Below are positions 1-10,392 of a DNA stretch of 34,360 nt, piece by piece. Made by a program: the position numbers and the translations under genes. The first letter of the stretch is position 1. The number at the start of each line of letters is the position of its first letter. The notes under the pieces were generated by a model. The model worked only from the letters and a program-made list of their open reading frames with translations, was not told the origin of the DNA and ran no database searches. Origin of the DNA: Hyphochytrium catenoides (taxonomy: Eukaryota; Sar; Hyphochytriomycetes; Hyphochytriales; Hyphochytriaceae); NCBI GenBank assembly GCA_900088475.1, contig FLMG01003614.1, positions 19,508 to 53,867 of the forward strand, in the 5' to 3' direction.

Positions 1-607
1 TCTCTCTCTCTTCCCTCCCTCCTCTCCGTTCCGTTCGTCCACCCTTCCTTTTATAATGCCTGCAAAGGCACAGCGCCACAGTCAAGTCATCTAGTTCTAC
101 CATCCTCAATCTCTGTGCTTCATGGTTGAGCTGCTCCAGTCGTCCACGTCGCCATCCGCTTCTTTTCAGGCCGTCAAGCTCTGAACATTAGTCCTAGCTT
201 CTCATCTTGAACATCTGTCGCTTCTCTATGGCTGGAGTTCGCTCCAATTCGCAGCCTCTGACTTAAGGTATAGAAACTTGACTTGCCGCGCCAACACCGC
301 CTATTGTGGCTGGTGATGATGGATCTAACTCTTTATGCCGGACCTCTGGGCCGTTGCATGGGGGCAGGATGTACCCTTGGGCTTGTTGGTGACGTTGTAT
401 CGGAGTGCGTCTCCTGGCAGATGGCATGTCTTTCGTCTCTAGCGCTTAAGTAAAAAACATATTTTCAGAGAGACCGAGGACGGATGGTTATGATCGAGGT
501 TATTAGTCGTCACTAACTCGGCTTGGTCTTTCAACTCTCTTCTCTGGTGATGGATAGGCGGCGGCACACTACTACTATCAGATTGCTTGGGGAACAGAGA
601 TAGACCT
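1..607. other. left-end stretch, no supported gene
   Basis: The first bases are pyrimidine-rich, which is common in the spacers of this window. Short open frames exist on both strands, including one at 439-654 on the minus strand, but the neighbouring exon at 608-690 reads better in a different frame. I see no family motif and no convincing splice chain, so I call nothing here beyond the probable 3' flank of the minus-strand gene that ends near 608. Confidence 0.4.
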
Positions 608-1654
608 CTACTTGTCGGTGCCTTCACTCTCAGCAACGAGGTCTCCGCCATCATCTGAGAGTTGACTCAAGAGATTGCATGGCCCCGCTCCTACGAAGTA
701 CCATCTCCCTTCTGTTTAGTGGTAGCCCCAAAATATGGGGCATACGGGCGATTTACAGTCTGAAGAGACAGTGCTGTGAAGGAGTGGGATAAGATAGTCC
801 TTATTCTCCTTTGGACTCATGTTAGAGCCCCACCTGGCTATTTGCAGCTGACGTGCAGCCTTCTGAACAGTCTGTGCCAGAGTTTGGCTAGCTTTAGAGT
901 CTCTCTGGTGACCTGCCAGCCAGCCACTGATGCTGGCCATGATGAGTACTTTAGCACTTTCAGCTATGATAGCAGTGTTTTCGATCAAAGTGATAGTAAG
1001 GCGAAGAGCACTACAGCTTCCTTCTAAAACCTGCAAGGTTTCTATCACCATGAAAGGTCACTACCTCTAGTGTTTACAGTTTGTTCAGGGACGAGCGCTC
1101 AAGGCTTCTTTTATATCTGCTGGCGATACTTGGGCAATAACTGCTGCGATACGATGTGTATCTTATTATCACCCATTCGCATAGGTTTAGTGGGTCACGT
1201 TAGGCGACAGATAGATGAAAGATGTAACCTTTTATCGCTATGTGCCGCTCACGCTCACTCACTCTACCTTCTTGGTAAGTGAAGGCTTGTTCTTACTACT
1301 CGAGTCTGCGTGTGGCCACCTGCCTCCAAACGCTATAGCCAGATCTTCCTGGGTAGATTGAATGGGAGATGTAGCGCTGGTGAGTTGACTTCCTCGTCTT
1401 CACGCGTAAGAACATTGACATAAGGTTATGAGAAGGCACCATCGCGCGTTTACCAAGCGTTACCTAGCAAAACGCTGTGAAAGTCTTCCAGACAGAGGTG
1501 GAGACAAAGGAGGCAAAGAGATATCAAATGCAGTACTAAAGGGAGCATTTGAACAGCGTCCTCTTCAGAGACTATTCGGCTCTCTGTCCATGTCATAGTT
1601 GTAGCGTACCGCCGAGAGTTTGAGCTTCGCCAGTGGCGTTTGCGTGTCAATCAT
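608..1654 (-). CDS. probable spliced small-protein gene(s), unresolved
   Basis: I do not recognise this protein. Several minus-strand segments look coding and sit beside good splice signals. They are a start exon 1654-1573 (MIDTQTPLAKLKLSAV...), a segment from about 1392 to 1259 (includes LAIAFGGRWPH and a lysine-rich end), a segment near 1143-1090 (VIAQVSPADIKEALSAR), a helical segment from about 1051 or 1030 to 825 (VLEGSCSALRLTITLIENT...), and an acidic last exon 690-608 (ends VAESEGTDK then TAG). The first junction and the last acceptor are in phase with plausible partners. The two middle junctions are not, so this could be one gene of five or so exons or two small genes. Acceptors at 1349 and 691 and a GTGAGT at about 1263 support splicing. 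No domain, signal peptide or membrane segment is obvious. The open frames alone are weak evidence because all frames are rather open here. Confidence 0.35.
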
Positions 1655-1710
1655 CCAACACGTCTAAGTGAAGAAGCTCAGGTACGCTGCTTCCTTCAAT
1701 ATGTACTCAA

Positions 1711-3495
1711 TCACTGCTGGTCGTTGAGGTATTGATACTGCTTGTAGCGATAGAGCCCGGCTTCTACCGCCCCAGCAACTTCGACTGGGTCTGCCTCTTG
1801 ACTGGGTACTCGGATCCAGTGCACAGTGACGTGGCTCAGATTTTCCCAGAGGGCACTATCCAGTTTTGAGCGCTGATCATCCCATAAGAGGATTACCGTG
1901 GCACCCCGCGGTAGCCATACCGCGGCGAGACTTCCGCCACCTACCATGGCAACGACCACCTTCGTTGTTGCCATTAGGCGCATTTGGTCTGCCCAAGAGT
2001 AATCTGCAAGATTTAAGCCCTCCATCACTTCCGCCTGGCTGTCTGTCGCCGCCAATCTTTCTCGGACCAGTGCCACAGCCTTAGTGACGCTCTTGTTGGC
2101 CCACTGAGCTCTCCCTCCGACCTTCGCCAGGAAGATCACATCATGGATGCCATCCGTAGGCTTAAACAATGTGGAGGATTGCACTCCAGCCGGCACCAGT
2201 CCTGCTCGGACCATGAAGGCTTCCCGGAAACGGTAATATGTGTCTCCGTGTCCCACATTCTGCAGATCGTGGTGTTTTGGATTCAGATATTTCCCGTGCT
2301 CACTATAATCCAGCCCGTGATCTGTTAGCATACTCGTACCGACTGTTAAGCGGTCAAAGCACACAAGAGGAAGCTTGTTGCCTAGTAGTACCTGTGCATT
2401 GGTGCCCGTAAGGTTAGATATCGCTTCGAGCAGGGAATCTCTGGAATACTTCCTTTGCAAGACCTCTACCGAGTACTGCTGCCTTGTGAACACGTCTACT
2501 AGCTTCTTGTTTAGCTTATCGCAAAATTCCCTGGAGGAAGCCCCAAGCATGGCGAGGAAGTCACAATTTTGCATCCACGGTCGTTTGGTCTGAAGACGAA
2601 GGGGCATGACATTAAGAGAGCTCAGACTAAACATCTCTAGTTGCCTGAACCAAGGGAAGATCTGATCGAAGAGAATATGACCAAAGTTCTCCGCATTGTA
2701 TTCGACGAATAATGCCGCCACAAACTTTGAGGACTGCTCGTCCTCAGCCCTTCCTTGTGGGAGGCTTGGTTCAGTGCCGCTACCCTCCTCAGCAGCTTTC
2801 GGCCTAGCCCAGTCCCCAAGACTTTTGCCAGACTTTGAGTTGACTTGTTGACGTGTTGACCACCGATTGAAGTCGTCGGCCCAAATTATTCTGCCGACAT
2901 CTGGCAGAGGAGCATCTACGACAACAGGCTGCCATCGGACAGGAGGGTCGCAGACGTGCTCATTGCAAAGTGCTGAGGCGGATACGGCCATATCCTCGGC
3001 CCTGACGTGATCGAACTGGCTTCTGTAATAGTAGAAGATTCCATCGTCATTGCCGTCATAGCAAACGTTCCTTAGTAGACAGGTCCTGTACTTCCAGCCA
3101 TCAGGGGTTCCTGTGTGTCCCACACAATTATGCCATGAATGCATCACATACGAGGCGGCTTCCTGGTCAGCCGGTGTTAATGTTCCAGAATCGAGCCCTC
3201 CTTGCAGCCGCTTTAGGCGCAGCCATGGTTTACTCCCCATCTTAGCAGCAACCTCAGACCCATCGGTTGTGGATGCAGAAGCATCATGGCATGATGCAGA
3301 CACATCATGGGACACCTCCGCGCAAGAAAGCCCTTGATAATCCCAGGAAGAGAGAGCTACAGGATCTGACTGTAGCTGGGAAATGCTGACCGAGGACAGC
3401 TTCCTTCCTGTCGTCAGACCACCTTGGAGACAAGGAGTCGAAGCCGCCAGTAGGAAGACAATACTAGCTGGCGTGACGTATTCACCTTTACCCAT
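1711..3495 (-). CDS. GT61-type (DUF563) glycosyltransferase, 594 aa
   Basis: Predicted Golgi/ER glycosyltransferase of family GT61, the group that includes plant xylosyl- and arabinosyltransferases and animal EOGT and POMGNT2. The acceptor cannot be told from sequence. The first ATG in frame is at 3495; the longer open frame to 3681 begins at a TTG. Residues about 7-25 are hydrophobic after a short charged start, like a signal anchor or signal peptide. A cysteine-containing region at about 124-148 (pattern C..GW..R.C...NVCYDG) is typical of the family N-terminal part. The segment ENFGHILFDQ (269-278) matches the conserved N-H-x-x-x-D region, and GGGSLAAVWLPRGATVILLW (519-538) matches the C-terminal donor-binding block. 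Residues between 190 and 250 are family-poor and acidic. It is a single exon, unlike most genes in the window. The 5' flank runs toward the tRNA-Glu gene. Confidence 0.85.
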   Translation of the reverse strand: MGKGEYVTPASIVFLLAASTPCLQGGLTTGRKLSSVSISQLQSDPVALSSWDYQGLSCAEVSHDVSASCHDASASTTDGSEVAAKMGSKPWLRLKRLQGGLDSGTLTPADQEAASYVMHSWHNCVGHTGTPDGWKYRTCLLRNVCYDGNDDGIFYYYRSQFDHVRAEDMAVSASALCNEHVCDPPVRWQPVVVDAPLPDVGRIIWADDFNRWSTRQQVNSKSGKSLGDWARPKAAEEGSGTEPSLPQGRAEDEQSSKFVAALFVEYNAENFGHILFDQIFPWFRQLEMFSLSSLNVMPLRLQTKRPWMQNCDFLAMLGASSREFCDKLNKKLVDVFTRQQYSVEVLQRKYSRDSLLEAISNLTGTNAQVLLGNKLPLVCFDRLTVGTSMLTDHGLDYSEHGKYLNPKHHDLQNVGHGDTYYRFREAFMVRAGLVPAGVQSSTLFKPTDGIHDVIFLAKVGGRAQWANKSVTKAVALVRERLAATDSQAEVMEGLNLADYSWADQMRLMATTKVVVAMVGGGSLAAVWLPRGATVILLWDDQRSKLDSALWENLSHVTVHWIRVPSQEADPVEVAGAVEAGLYRYKQYQYLNDQQ

Positions 3496-4106
3496 CTCGC
3501 TCCTTGGCGCCTTATATTTCTCTCTTCTGTTGCCGTGTGTTGCCAGAATAAAGCGGCGCGAGGAATTTTTATTCTGCTGATTGACTCGTAAGGCAGGCAG
3601 CGGTGGAGGACATCTTGCTGCGCTTTGCTTTCCCTTCACCGCAGCTATCCCTACTAGTGAGTCGCTGTCAGAGCAGATCAATCTGATGCTGCCTTCAGCA
3701 TGCCGAGCATCCCTCTTCTTGCTTCCAAGATAGAGACACGCGTGTCTATACTCTGGGTCCTCACACTCGCCAGTCTCACATCAGCGATCTATCCGCTAAA
3801 GAATGCCTACGACGTTCATGGCCACACACAGCCATTATTAGGGTGGTTCGTCTGTTCCTCAAAGAGCTTCCCCCGAACGTCTGTCCTCAATCCAATATTA
3901 ATCATTAGTGTCCATCTTGTAGAGCTACCATAGCAGCATCACTGTGGCTGTTCATAGCAGTAGTTCTACTCTAGTTCTAGTAGGCATGCTGCTTGAAGAA
4001 CAGCTACAGCTTGAACCATAGGCTCGTTCACAAAACAGTAGTAAGGTGCGGATTAGGATATAGCCAGAGTATATGTAAATATGTCTGTGAACCCATTTCA
4101 GGAGCA
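3496..4106. other. spacer between GT61 gene and tRNA-Glu
   Basis: Contains the presumed 5' region of the minus-strand GT61 gene and the upstream flank of tRNA-Glu. The open frame on the plus strand at 3700-3933 has no recognisable domain or splice partners. I see no clear TATA box or repeat. Confidence 0.4.
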
Positions 4107-4179
4107 TCCCAGTTAGTCTAGGTGGTTAGGATAGCTGGCTTTCACCCAGCAGACCCGGGTTCGAGTCCCGGACTGGGAA
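4107..4179 (+). tRNA. tRNA-Glu (anticodon UUC)
   Basis: Complete cloverleaf: acceptor TCCCAGT pairs with ACTGGGA (seven pairs) with discriminator A at 4179. The anticodon stem GCTGG/CCAGC (4134-4138 with 4146-4150) closes the loop CTTTCAC, placing TTC at 4141-4143. The T arm carries GGTTCGAGTCC (4158-4168), which is also the internal B box. No intron and no encoded CCA, as expected for a eukaryotic nuclear gene. Confidence 0.97.
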
Positions 4180-4183
4180 AAAC

Positions 4184-4188
4184 TTTTT
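4184..4188 (+). terminator. Pol III T-run after tRNA-Glu
   Basis: Five consecutive T residues begin five bases after the mature 3' end, the usual RNA polymerase III termination signal. Confidence 0.65.
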
Positions 4189-4542
4189 GCTTTTTGATCT
4201 GTTACAGACAGGTCCCAGCGCATTTGACGTTAGCGGTACTTATATGGGGTCACAAGCTAAATGAAGCGATCAGAAGCCAACAAAAACCAATGACGAAGCT
4301 TCTTACAATAGAAAAGTGGAGTTGACCATTATGACAGCAGCAACGGGAGTCTAAGTCAGTCTATGAAAGCGTTCCTGTCATACCGCAGGTTGAAAGAGGC
4401 AACTGCGCAGGCGAGAGTAGCTAGAGGTCTATCTTCTCTTGCTCGAACAATGCCAGTTTTGAACTGGATAGCATTGGCACGGGAGTAGCAGTCTTGGACA
4501 TCAAGTGTCAAGAGACAGAGAACCAGAGGCTTGTCCCTCATT

Positions 4543-6990
4543 ATGGGCCCTCTAGGACGTTCTTGGGCTGCAAGGCGGTACTTTTCCCAATCTGCTGGCA
4601 GGGGACAGCAATACTTTGAGGGCCAAACCGGATTGTGGGAGGTATAGGATCACAGTTGCAATGCCACTAAGTACGTTTCCTTGGTCGCCTCACGGTTGTG
4701 ACGCCCTTTCAGGCTTGCATTGGCCTGGAGATTCACGCTCAGATCATCTCGAGATCGAAACTCTTCTCAGGTAGATAAGGGAGGCTATGCGCTTTGTTTC
4801 CACGACACCCTGCACTAAGCAGCTCTTGACCTGCACTTAGATGGCTCGGCACTTTTCCAACTGGGCAAACCGAACTCTCAGGTGTCATACTTTGACGCAG
4901 CATTACCTGGCACATTACCAGTGCTAAATCAACACTGTGTGGACCAAGCGGTCAGGACAGCTCTTGCCCTCAAGAGCCGCGTGCAGGTAACCCGCTTTGT
5001 CGCAGTCGCTTCCACCAGCCACTGCTTTGCTGACAAGTACCTCAGCCTTATTCGATCTTTGAGCGGAAGCATTATTTCTATAGCGATCTGCCTCTTGGGT
5101 TCCAGACCACTCAGCAGCGGGCCCCAATCGCCGTAGGGGGAGAGTTCACCTTTCAGCTGCCAAAGGACAATAGAGCGCAAGCTGCATTGAACCAAAGCAG
5201 ATCACGAAAAGAAAAGAACGAGAAACTGAAGGAGCTTAAGCAGCATCAATCACGCACCCAGGAGGTCTGTGACATCTCTATGCAATTTTGCATTCTCCAA
5301 CTCACACCATTCAAAGATGATATACTATCCCTTCCAGACTGTAACCTCTCCATCCCCTAGGTCCAAAAGGCACCCTTTTCACTCTTCACTAGTCTTACTA
5401 ATCTGTGGCCACACATGCTATGTTACGCTTTATGAAACAGGAGCTTAGGTTCCGCACTTTGCACATAAATAGGATCCAATTGGAGCAAGACTCAGGTGAG
5501 TGCAGTGGAACTTAGCTTTCTCACTTCTCAGGTCCGGGGCTAAAGCTAGTAAGACTACTAGGGAAAAATAATCATGACTTGGATGCAAGACAGACTCTTG
5601 TAGATCTCAATCGAGCAGGATGTGGGCTTATGGAGATCGTCTGCGAGCCAGACTTGCGCTCGCCCCTGGAGGCAGCAGGAGCGTTGAGATATTTGCAGCA
5701 CCTTCTCCGCCACATCGGAACTTGTGATGGGAATATGGAGGAAGGCTCCATGCGGTGTGATCTGAACGTCAGTGTCAGGCCAGTAAGAGACAGCGAGAGT
5801 CAGGAAGGTAAGAGGGCCAGCCCCAAATTCTCTCTGTTTTTCGGAAATGTTAATGTGTGGCTTCAGAGGTGCCGTTTGGCGAGCGAGTAGAGATCAAGAA
5901 TATGAACAGCATCAAGAACCTTATAACTGCAGCCGAGTACGAAGTGTATCGACAGGTTTCGTATCTTACTCCTTGTCATTCGTTCTTCCGGCTATTTTGC
6001 TCACCCAAGTCATTTGTTCTTTCCATGTCGTGTCTTCCCCCGCTGCTTTGTATAATACAAACACCCCGTTGCAGATCAGGCAGATTGAAGAGACCGGGAA
6101 GCCCATTGAAAAGGCAACTAGAGGGTTCGATGCTATGAAAGGAGTAACGGTAAGGCTAAGGCTGTCACCGTTGCTAACTTTCCATCGCCCGATAGTCAAC
6201 ACACTCACTCCCCTTTATGGTTAATTCCAACTTCTGGTTCACCTTCCCGCTCGTCCGCTTATCTGGCCAACTTTTTCTGACACGGTCATGCATGTGCTCT
6301 CCAATATGCTGGCAGACCCATCAAAGAAGCAAAGAGGGAGCCAAAGACTACCGCTTCTTTCCCTGTCCAGACCTGCCTCCTTTGGTTCTGAGGAAAGAAT
6401 ACATTGATGAGCAGCGGGATGCTCTTCCAGAGCTCCCTGAAGCCCTGAGAGAGCGTCTTATTGCACAGTATCAGCTTCCCGCCTATGACGTATCTATTTT
6501 GGTTGACGAAGGGGGTGCTGTACGGTTCTTTGAAGAGATCTTGAAGCAGAAGGAAGGGAGGAATCCAAAGCTGGTGGCGAACTGGCTAATCAACGATCTC
6601 TTTGGTCTCTTGAAGGAGAAGAACGCCAGCCTAGCGTCCTCACCCATCAAACCTCAACATCTAGGAGAGCTGGTGGACTTAATAGAAGACGGCGACATAA
6701 GTGTTCGCGCAGCGAAGGATGTCCTGCAGCTTCTTTATGATGACCCAAGTAAAGGCGCAGCCCGCATAGTAGACGAGGGAGACTTCCGCCAGATTAGCGA
6801 CGTGGATCTCATAGAGACCTGGGCTAAGCAGGTCGTCGCTGATCCCGCCCATGCTAAGGCGGTGGAAGGCTATAAAAAGGGCAAGAAGAACCTCTTAGGT
6901 CTCTTCGTGGGGAAGGTCATGGCACTATCTAAGGGCAAGGCCAATCCTGAAATAGTAAACAGGTCCGTCCAGTCTTTGCTAGAGCAGTAA
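4543..6990 (+). CDS. GATB: organellar glutamyl-tRNA(Gln) amidotransferase subunit B
   Basis: Subunit B of the GatCAB amidotransferase, which converts Glu-tRNA(Gln) to Gln-tRNA(Gln) in mitochondria (or plastids). I assembled nine exons: 4543-4641, 4713-4770, 4841-4986, 5046-5264, 5441-5495, 5532-5807, 5867-5955, 6075-6149 and 6316-6990. Phases join throughout to 563 residues, close to the family's usual length. Start ATG 4543 follows an in-frame stop; the first 20 residues (R-rich, with RRYFSQSAG) look like a mitochondrial presequence. Family blocks appear in order: GLEIHAQ (37-43), [76 protein letters not shown], then the helical C-terminal tail. Introns are 71, 70, 59, 176, 36, 59, 119 and 166 bases; the 36-base one (5496-5531) is the oddest. 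GatA and GatC are not in the window. Targeting is inferred from composition only. Confidence 0.94.
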
Positions 6991-7246
6991 AGATACCCTC
7001 AGCCGGACCAGGAAGACGCGAAGCAGAGGTTAGCCCCCATGGCCAAGAGGGCTCTTCCCCTATGTACAGCTTCACGACACTCAGTAGGTTAAGTAAGTTA
7101 ATATAAGTTTCGCCAAGAAAAGAAGCTATTGTTACATATAATAATTCGGGTTCCTACTCAGTCCTTTCATATGAGCTAACCAGTATGCAAAAGTCAATCC
7201 ATTGTCTCTCTCTAACAGAGCTCCGTACCTTCTCCATCTCTTTCCG

Positions 7247-7828
7247 CTAAAAGTGTTGCATATGGGTGCGAAGATAGTATTCCACTGTGGATGCAATCGC
7301 TGCAATCCACCATTCAACCAAAAGGAACCGCCAGTTATCTTCCGACACGCCGTAGCCTGACCCAATCACGCTAATGAGCGCTATCTGATGGATAAGAGCA
7401 AAGATACCCATAAACCAGGTTAGACTGAAGCCCACCTCAGCCCACCAACTGACGGATCTTTGTCTATGCGTAGCCGGAGCGTTTGTATGTCGCATCGGGT
7501 TACTCTGCACCAGCAGGTAGCCCGTGCCAAAGATAAAGAGAACAAGGGAGACGCTGCCCATGGCAATGCTCATTGACTTCCGAGGGTTGAAGTTGCCCCA
7601 CTGGCTAACCGCAATGATGATGTTGAGCAGGTACGAGGCTACCGCAATCACGAACCATCCCACTGCAAACTTCGTGGCGCGGGGGAACTGAATGCCTCCA
7701 GTCCCAAAAGGAGAGCTGACCATGCTATTCCGTTCCATATTCGGAACCTGCTGCGTTGGAGTAGGAAGCACGGATGCTTGGCTGGGCTCTGCTGTGCCCT
7801 CTTCGTAGGATGAATATCCAGTACTCAT
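7247..7828 (-). CDS. four-transmembrane protein of unknown function, 193 aa
   Basis: I cannot name the family. The protein has a polar, Ser/Thr/Pro-rich N-terminus (1-50) and four hydrophobic segments at about 54-74, 87-107, 129-154 and 167-184, with a short Arg/Gln-rich loop (112-125) between the second and third. The layout resembles MARVEL-like or other tetraspan proteins, but no signature cysteines or motifs support a choice. ATG 7828 is the first real start: the open frame continues upstream to 8009 only through GTG and lacks ATG. A good donor (GTAAGT at 7885) and acceptor (ending CAG at 7837) would splice this upstream frame in phase to the ATG region (49-base intron), so a leader intron or an N-terminal extension from an unseen exon is possible. 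The gene converges on GATB with about 250 bases between stops. Confidence 0.7.
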   Translation of the reverse strand: MSTGYSSYEEGTAEPSQASVLPTPTQQVPNMERNSMVSSPFGTGGIQFPRATKFAVGWFVIAVASYLLNIIIAVSQWGNFNPRKSMSIAMGSVSLVLFIFGTGYLLVQSNPMRHTNAPATHRQRSVSWWAEVGFSLTWFMGIFALIHQIALISVIGSGYGVSEDNWRFLLVEWWIAAIASTVEYYLRTHMQHF

Positions 7829-8180
7829 GGAGCTTCCTGAGCTGTCTACGTGCCTTCAGGAAGCGATGATGGAAGCTCAACTTACCGAGATAGTCGAGCT
7901 TTTCTGTCTCCAGAACTTTTGTCAGCAAGTTCTTTACTGTGCCTGATGCAGTGATGACTCTGGACCTGCGCGCTGCGCGGCAAGAAAACGTCTTAGGAGA
8001 AAGTCTCACAAGAAATGGCGATGTGACGCTGCGGTTGAAGGTCGGTCGTAGGGTACGGCAGCGGCAACAGGAGCGAGGAGCGGGTCAGACAGACGGGACG
8101 GCGAAGGTGGGATAGGTTTCTACTCTTTGATAGGCGTTTAGAATGGTTATGTCTCTTTCTTCACTGGAAAAAGTCCACAC

Positions 8181-8600
8181 AGAAAGAGCGTTTTCTTTCT
8201 TTCTATTTTTCCTTCCCTCTCCCAGAACGCCTCTCTAGCTAACTCTTTCTTTCTCAACTCCATCTCTTCCCTGTTTCATTCTGCCTTCTTTTGTACGTCT
8301 TCTGCTCTTTCTGTCTATTTGTCCTTTCTATATCTCTCTGGCTCTTTCTCTCCTACACTCACTTCGTTCATCAAAATTCGCACTCAGCACTGTTGATACC
8401 CCGTACTGATCTGTCTCACACAGTGTTTGATTCTTACTAGAGCTATCCTATCTCTCTCTTCCTCTGTCACTCGCCAGTCAGTTCTCTACTCTGGTTGTTG
8501 GGGTTCACCCTTCCTGCCCCTTTCCTGTCCTTTCTCTGGCTTGGCTGGTACTGTCCTCCACAATGACCGACCTTTCTGTGGGGAACTCAGCAAGAGTTGT
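8181..8600 (+). repeat. pyrimidine-rich low-complexity tract
   Basis: The plus strand is dominated by C and T for over 400 bases, with runs such as TTTCTTTCTTTC near 8190 and many CTCT steps. It lies upstream of the minus-strand four-TM gene, so it may be promoter or leader DNA. Similar but shorter tracts occur at 1-60 and around 19490-19560. Confidence 0.55.
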
Positions 8601-9082
8601 ATAAGAAGATAACCAGGTCATGTGTGTGCGTTTGTTTATATATAAGAATCAATCGGTATTTATAGTTAAGAATCTAATGAGAGTGTAGCCCTGTATGTGT
8701 TTGCTATGGTCACCGTCGAGTCAGAGCGCTCAAACCAATTCCCCATGCCAACAGGGCGGGTGAGAAGGGCCCTAAAGCAGGCAGTCCGCACGACTGTTCC
8801 CAAGCTCCACCACCCCTATTTTGTTCTTCTTATTTTAGGAAACAGTTGTATGGTCAGTACCTCCACCTAATAATACGACTGGACACATCCACTGCGTGCA
8901 CTTATCTAGCATGCCATTGTCAGAGTAGTAATGTCTAATAGTCGTCATACCAAAGACACCATCCCCGAAAATAACAGCTAAGGTTGTCCACCATGCGCCG
9001 GAAACGACAAGGATCTATCGGTTTTGAGTTATGCTCCGCAGCATCCTCACAAGATGCCGACGCGGTGATGGTGGATCGTCGT

Positions 9083-9150
9083 CTGCCGCGGTCTCTATGA
9101 AGCTGCCAGAGCTGCCGCCGCGGTCTCTATGAAGCTGCAGAGCTGCCGCC
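9083..9150 (+). repeat. two-copy direct tandem repeat of about 30 bases
   Basis: The unit CTGCCGCGGTCTCTATGAAG continues with CTGCCAGAG (9083-9111) and is repeated at 9112-9142 with one extra CCG and one missing C, followed by a partial third start. Differences are small, so the duplication looks recent. No known function. Confidence 0.8.
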
Positions 9151-10392
9151 GTTACTCTCCTGCCTGCTGGGCGACACTGTGCAGCATGATGGTAGCATGC
9201 GGCTCTGATTGAACAATGACGGGATCCGACCTCGGAGGAGGTTGAAGGACTGACGTGGGGCATTGGAATCTTGGTATGGGCTACGTCAGCGACGTCCGTC
9301 CACATCCTCGGGGTCTCTTTCCTTTCTGATAGACAACGCGCGTCATGCCACCATAACCATCATGTCAACCTCAGCGGGGAAGAAGGAATTGGTCTTTTTG
9401 AAAAGAAGAGAAACTGTGGTTCTCTACAAACGCCCCATTCCCCACGTCACACCGCGGCATAGATGGAACACGCGGCTATTAACATGTCGAGGATGATATT
9501 ATTACTGTCGCGAGGAAACTGCCGGGTGGCGCCCAGCCACGCAGGAAACAATTAGATTTCTCTGCTTCTGTCTGTTAAGAAATGCGGACGTTCTGATTCT
9601 TCGCATTCTGGCCTTCCTCGACATCTGTAGGAGCTAACTTCCTAATTCTACAGGCTTAAGGACACCATCACCAATAAGGGGAACAATCTCCTAGCATAGA
9701 GCCATTATAATTAGCTTGAACACCTAAGCTTTCCTATACGCCGTCACTTATATAGAGCAGACTTGTTTAGGCATGTACCGTCAGCTCCTCCATAAGCTCT
9801 TCAATTCTTATCCTTCCTTGTCGTCGTCCCACGAGGAAAGACAACTTTCCACTGCTCTAGGACAACTCTTGTTGATCCCAAGCTTGCCCTACCTCGCGCT
9901 AACCTGTTATTCTTGAATCGTAATGACAGAAAGTTGACAGGAGTTTGGTTGACGAATGTTGGCGAAGGAAGACTATCGCCTTACTATATAACGTCACAGT
10001 GTAGGCAAAGTTCCTCTTTGCATCGAGAGAGAGGTTGAACAAAACTGTAAGATCGTACGGGGACGACTATAAACTGGAAGTGATCAAGATAGAGCCCCGA
10101 GGACCCAGGGAAACATCCCATCCCATTTGTCAATGAATAAAGCTCGGGTGTTCCCGTCACTTCTTCCTCTCTGGGCGCGTCTGACACAGAGACGGGAGGT
10201 TTTCAAGCCAAATGATCCCGGAGTGATAGCCACTCTCTTGTTTGAACTCCATTTCGTCCAGTTTGACTACCTTGAGAAGAGCCGTTATTGATCTGCATTT
10301 CCCTTCTTACGCTAGAATCCTCCTCAGAAAGAAGCCTGTCTTTGTCGTCACCTCATGTGGCCTAAAGCCCTGCTCACTGGTGGACAATCCTG

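Larger units (their letters stand above)
7829..10392. other. long spacer with no supported gene
   Basis: Holds the 5' region of the four-TM gene, a pyrimidine-rich tract (8181-8600), a short tandem repeat (9083-9150) and scattered small open frames (8427-8612, 9015-9305, 9263-9496). None of these has a domain, good codon pattern or splice partners. The last part (about 9980-10180) may hold a 3' exon of the coiled-coil gene: an acceptor ending CTGTGTCAG at 10176 is followed by open, coding-like sequence on the minus strand. Confidence 0.4.

Noticed and set aside
3496-3681. N-terminal extension of the GT61 protein
   Set aside because: The longer frame starts with TTG; the first ATG at 3495 is followed directly by a signal-anchor-like segment.
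5847-6224. Plus-strand 125-residue open frame
   Set aside because: Runs through GATB exons and introns out of frame.
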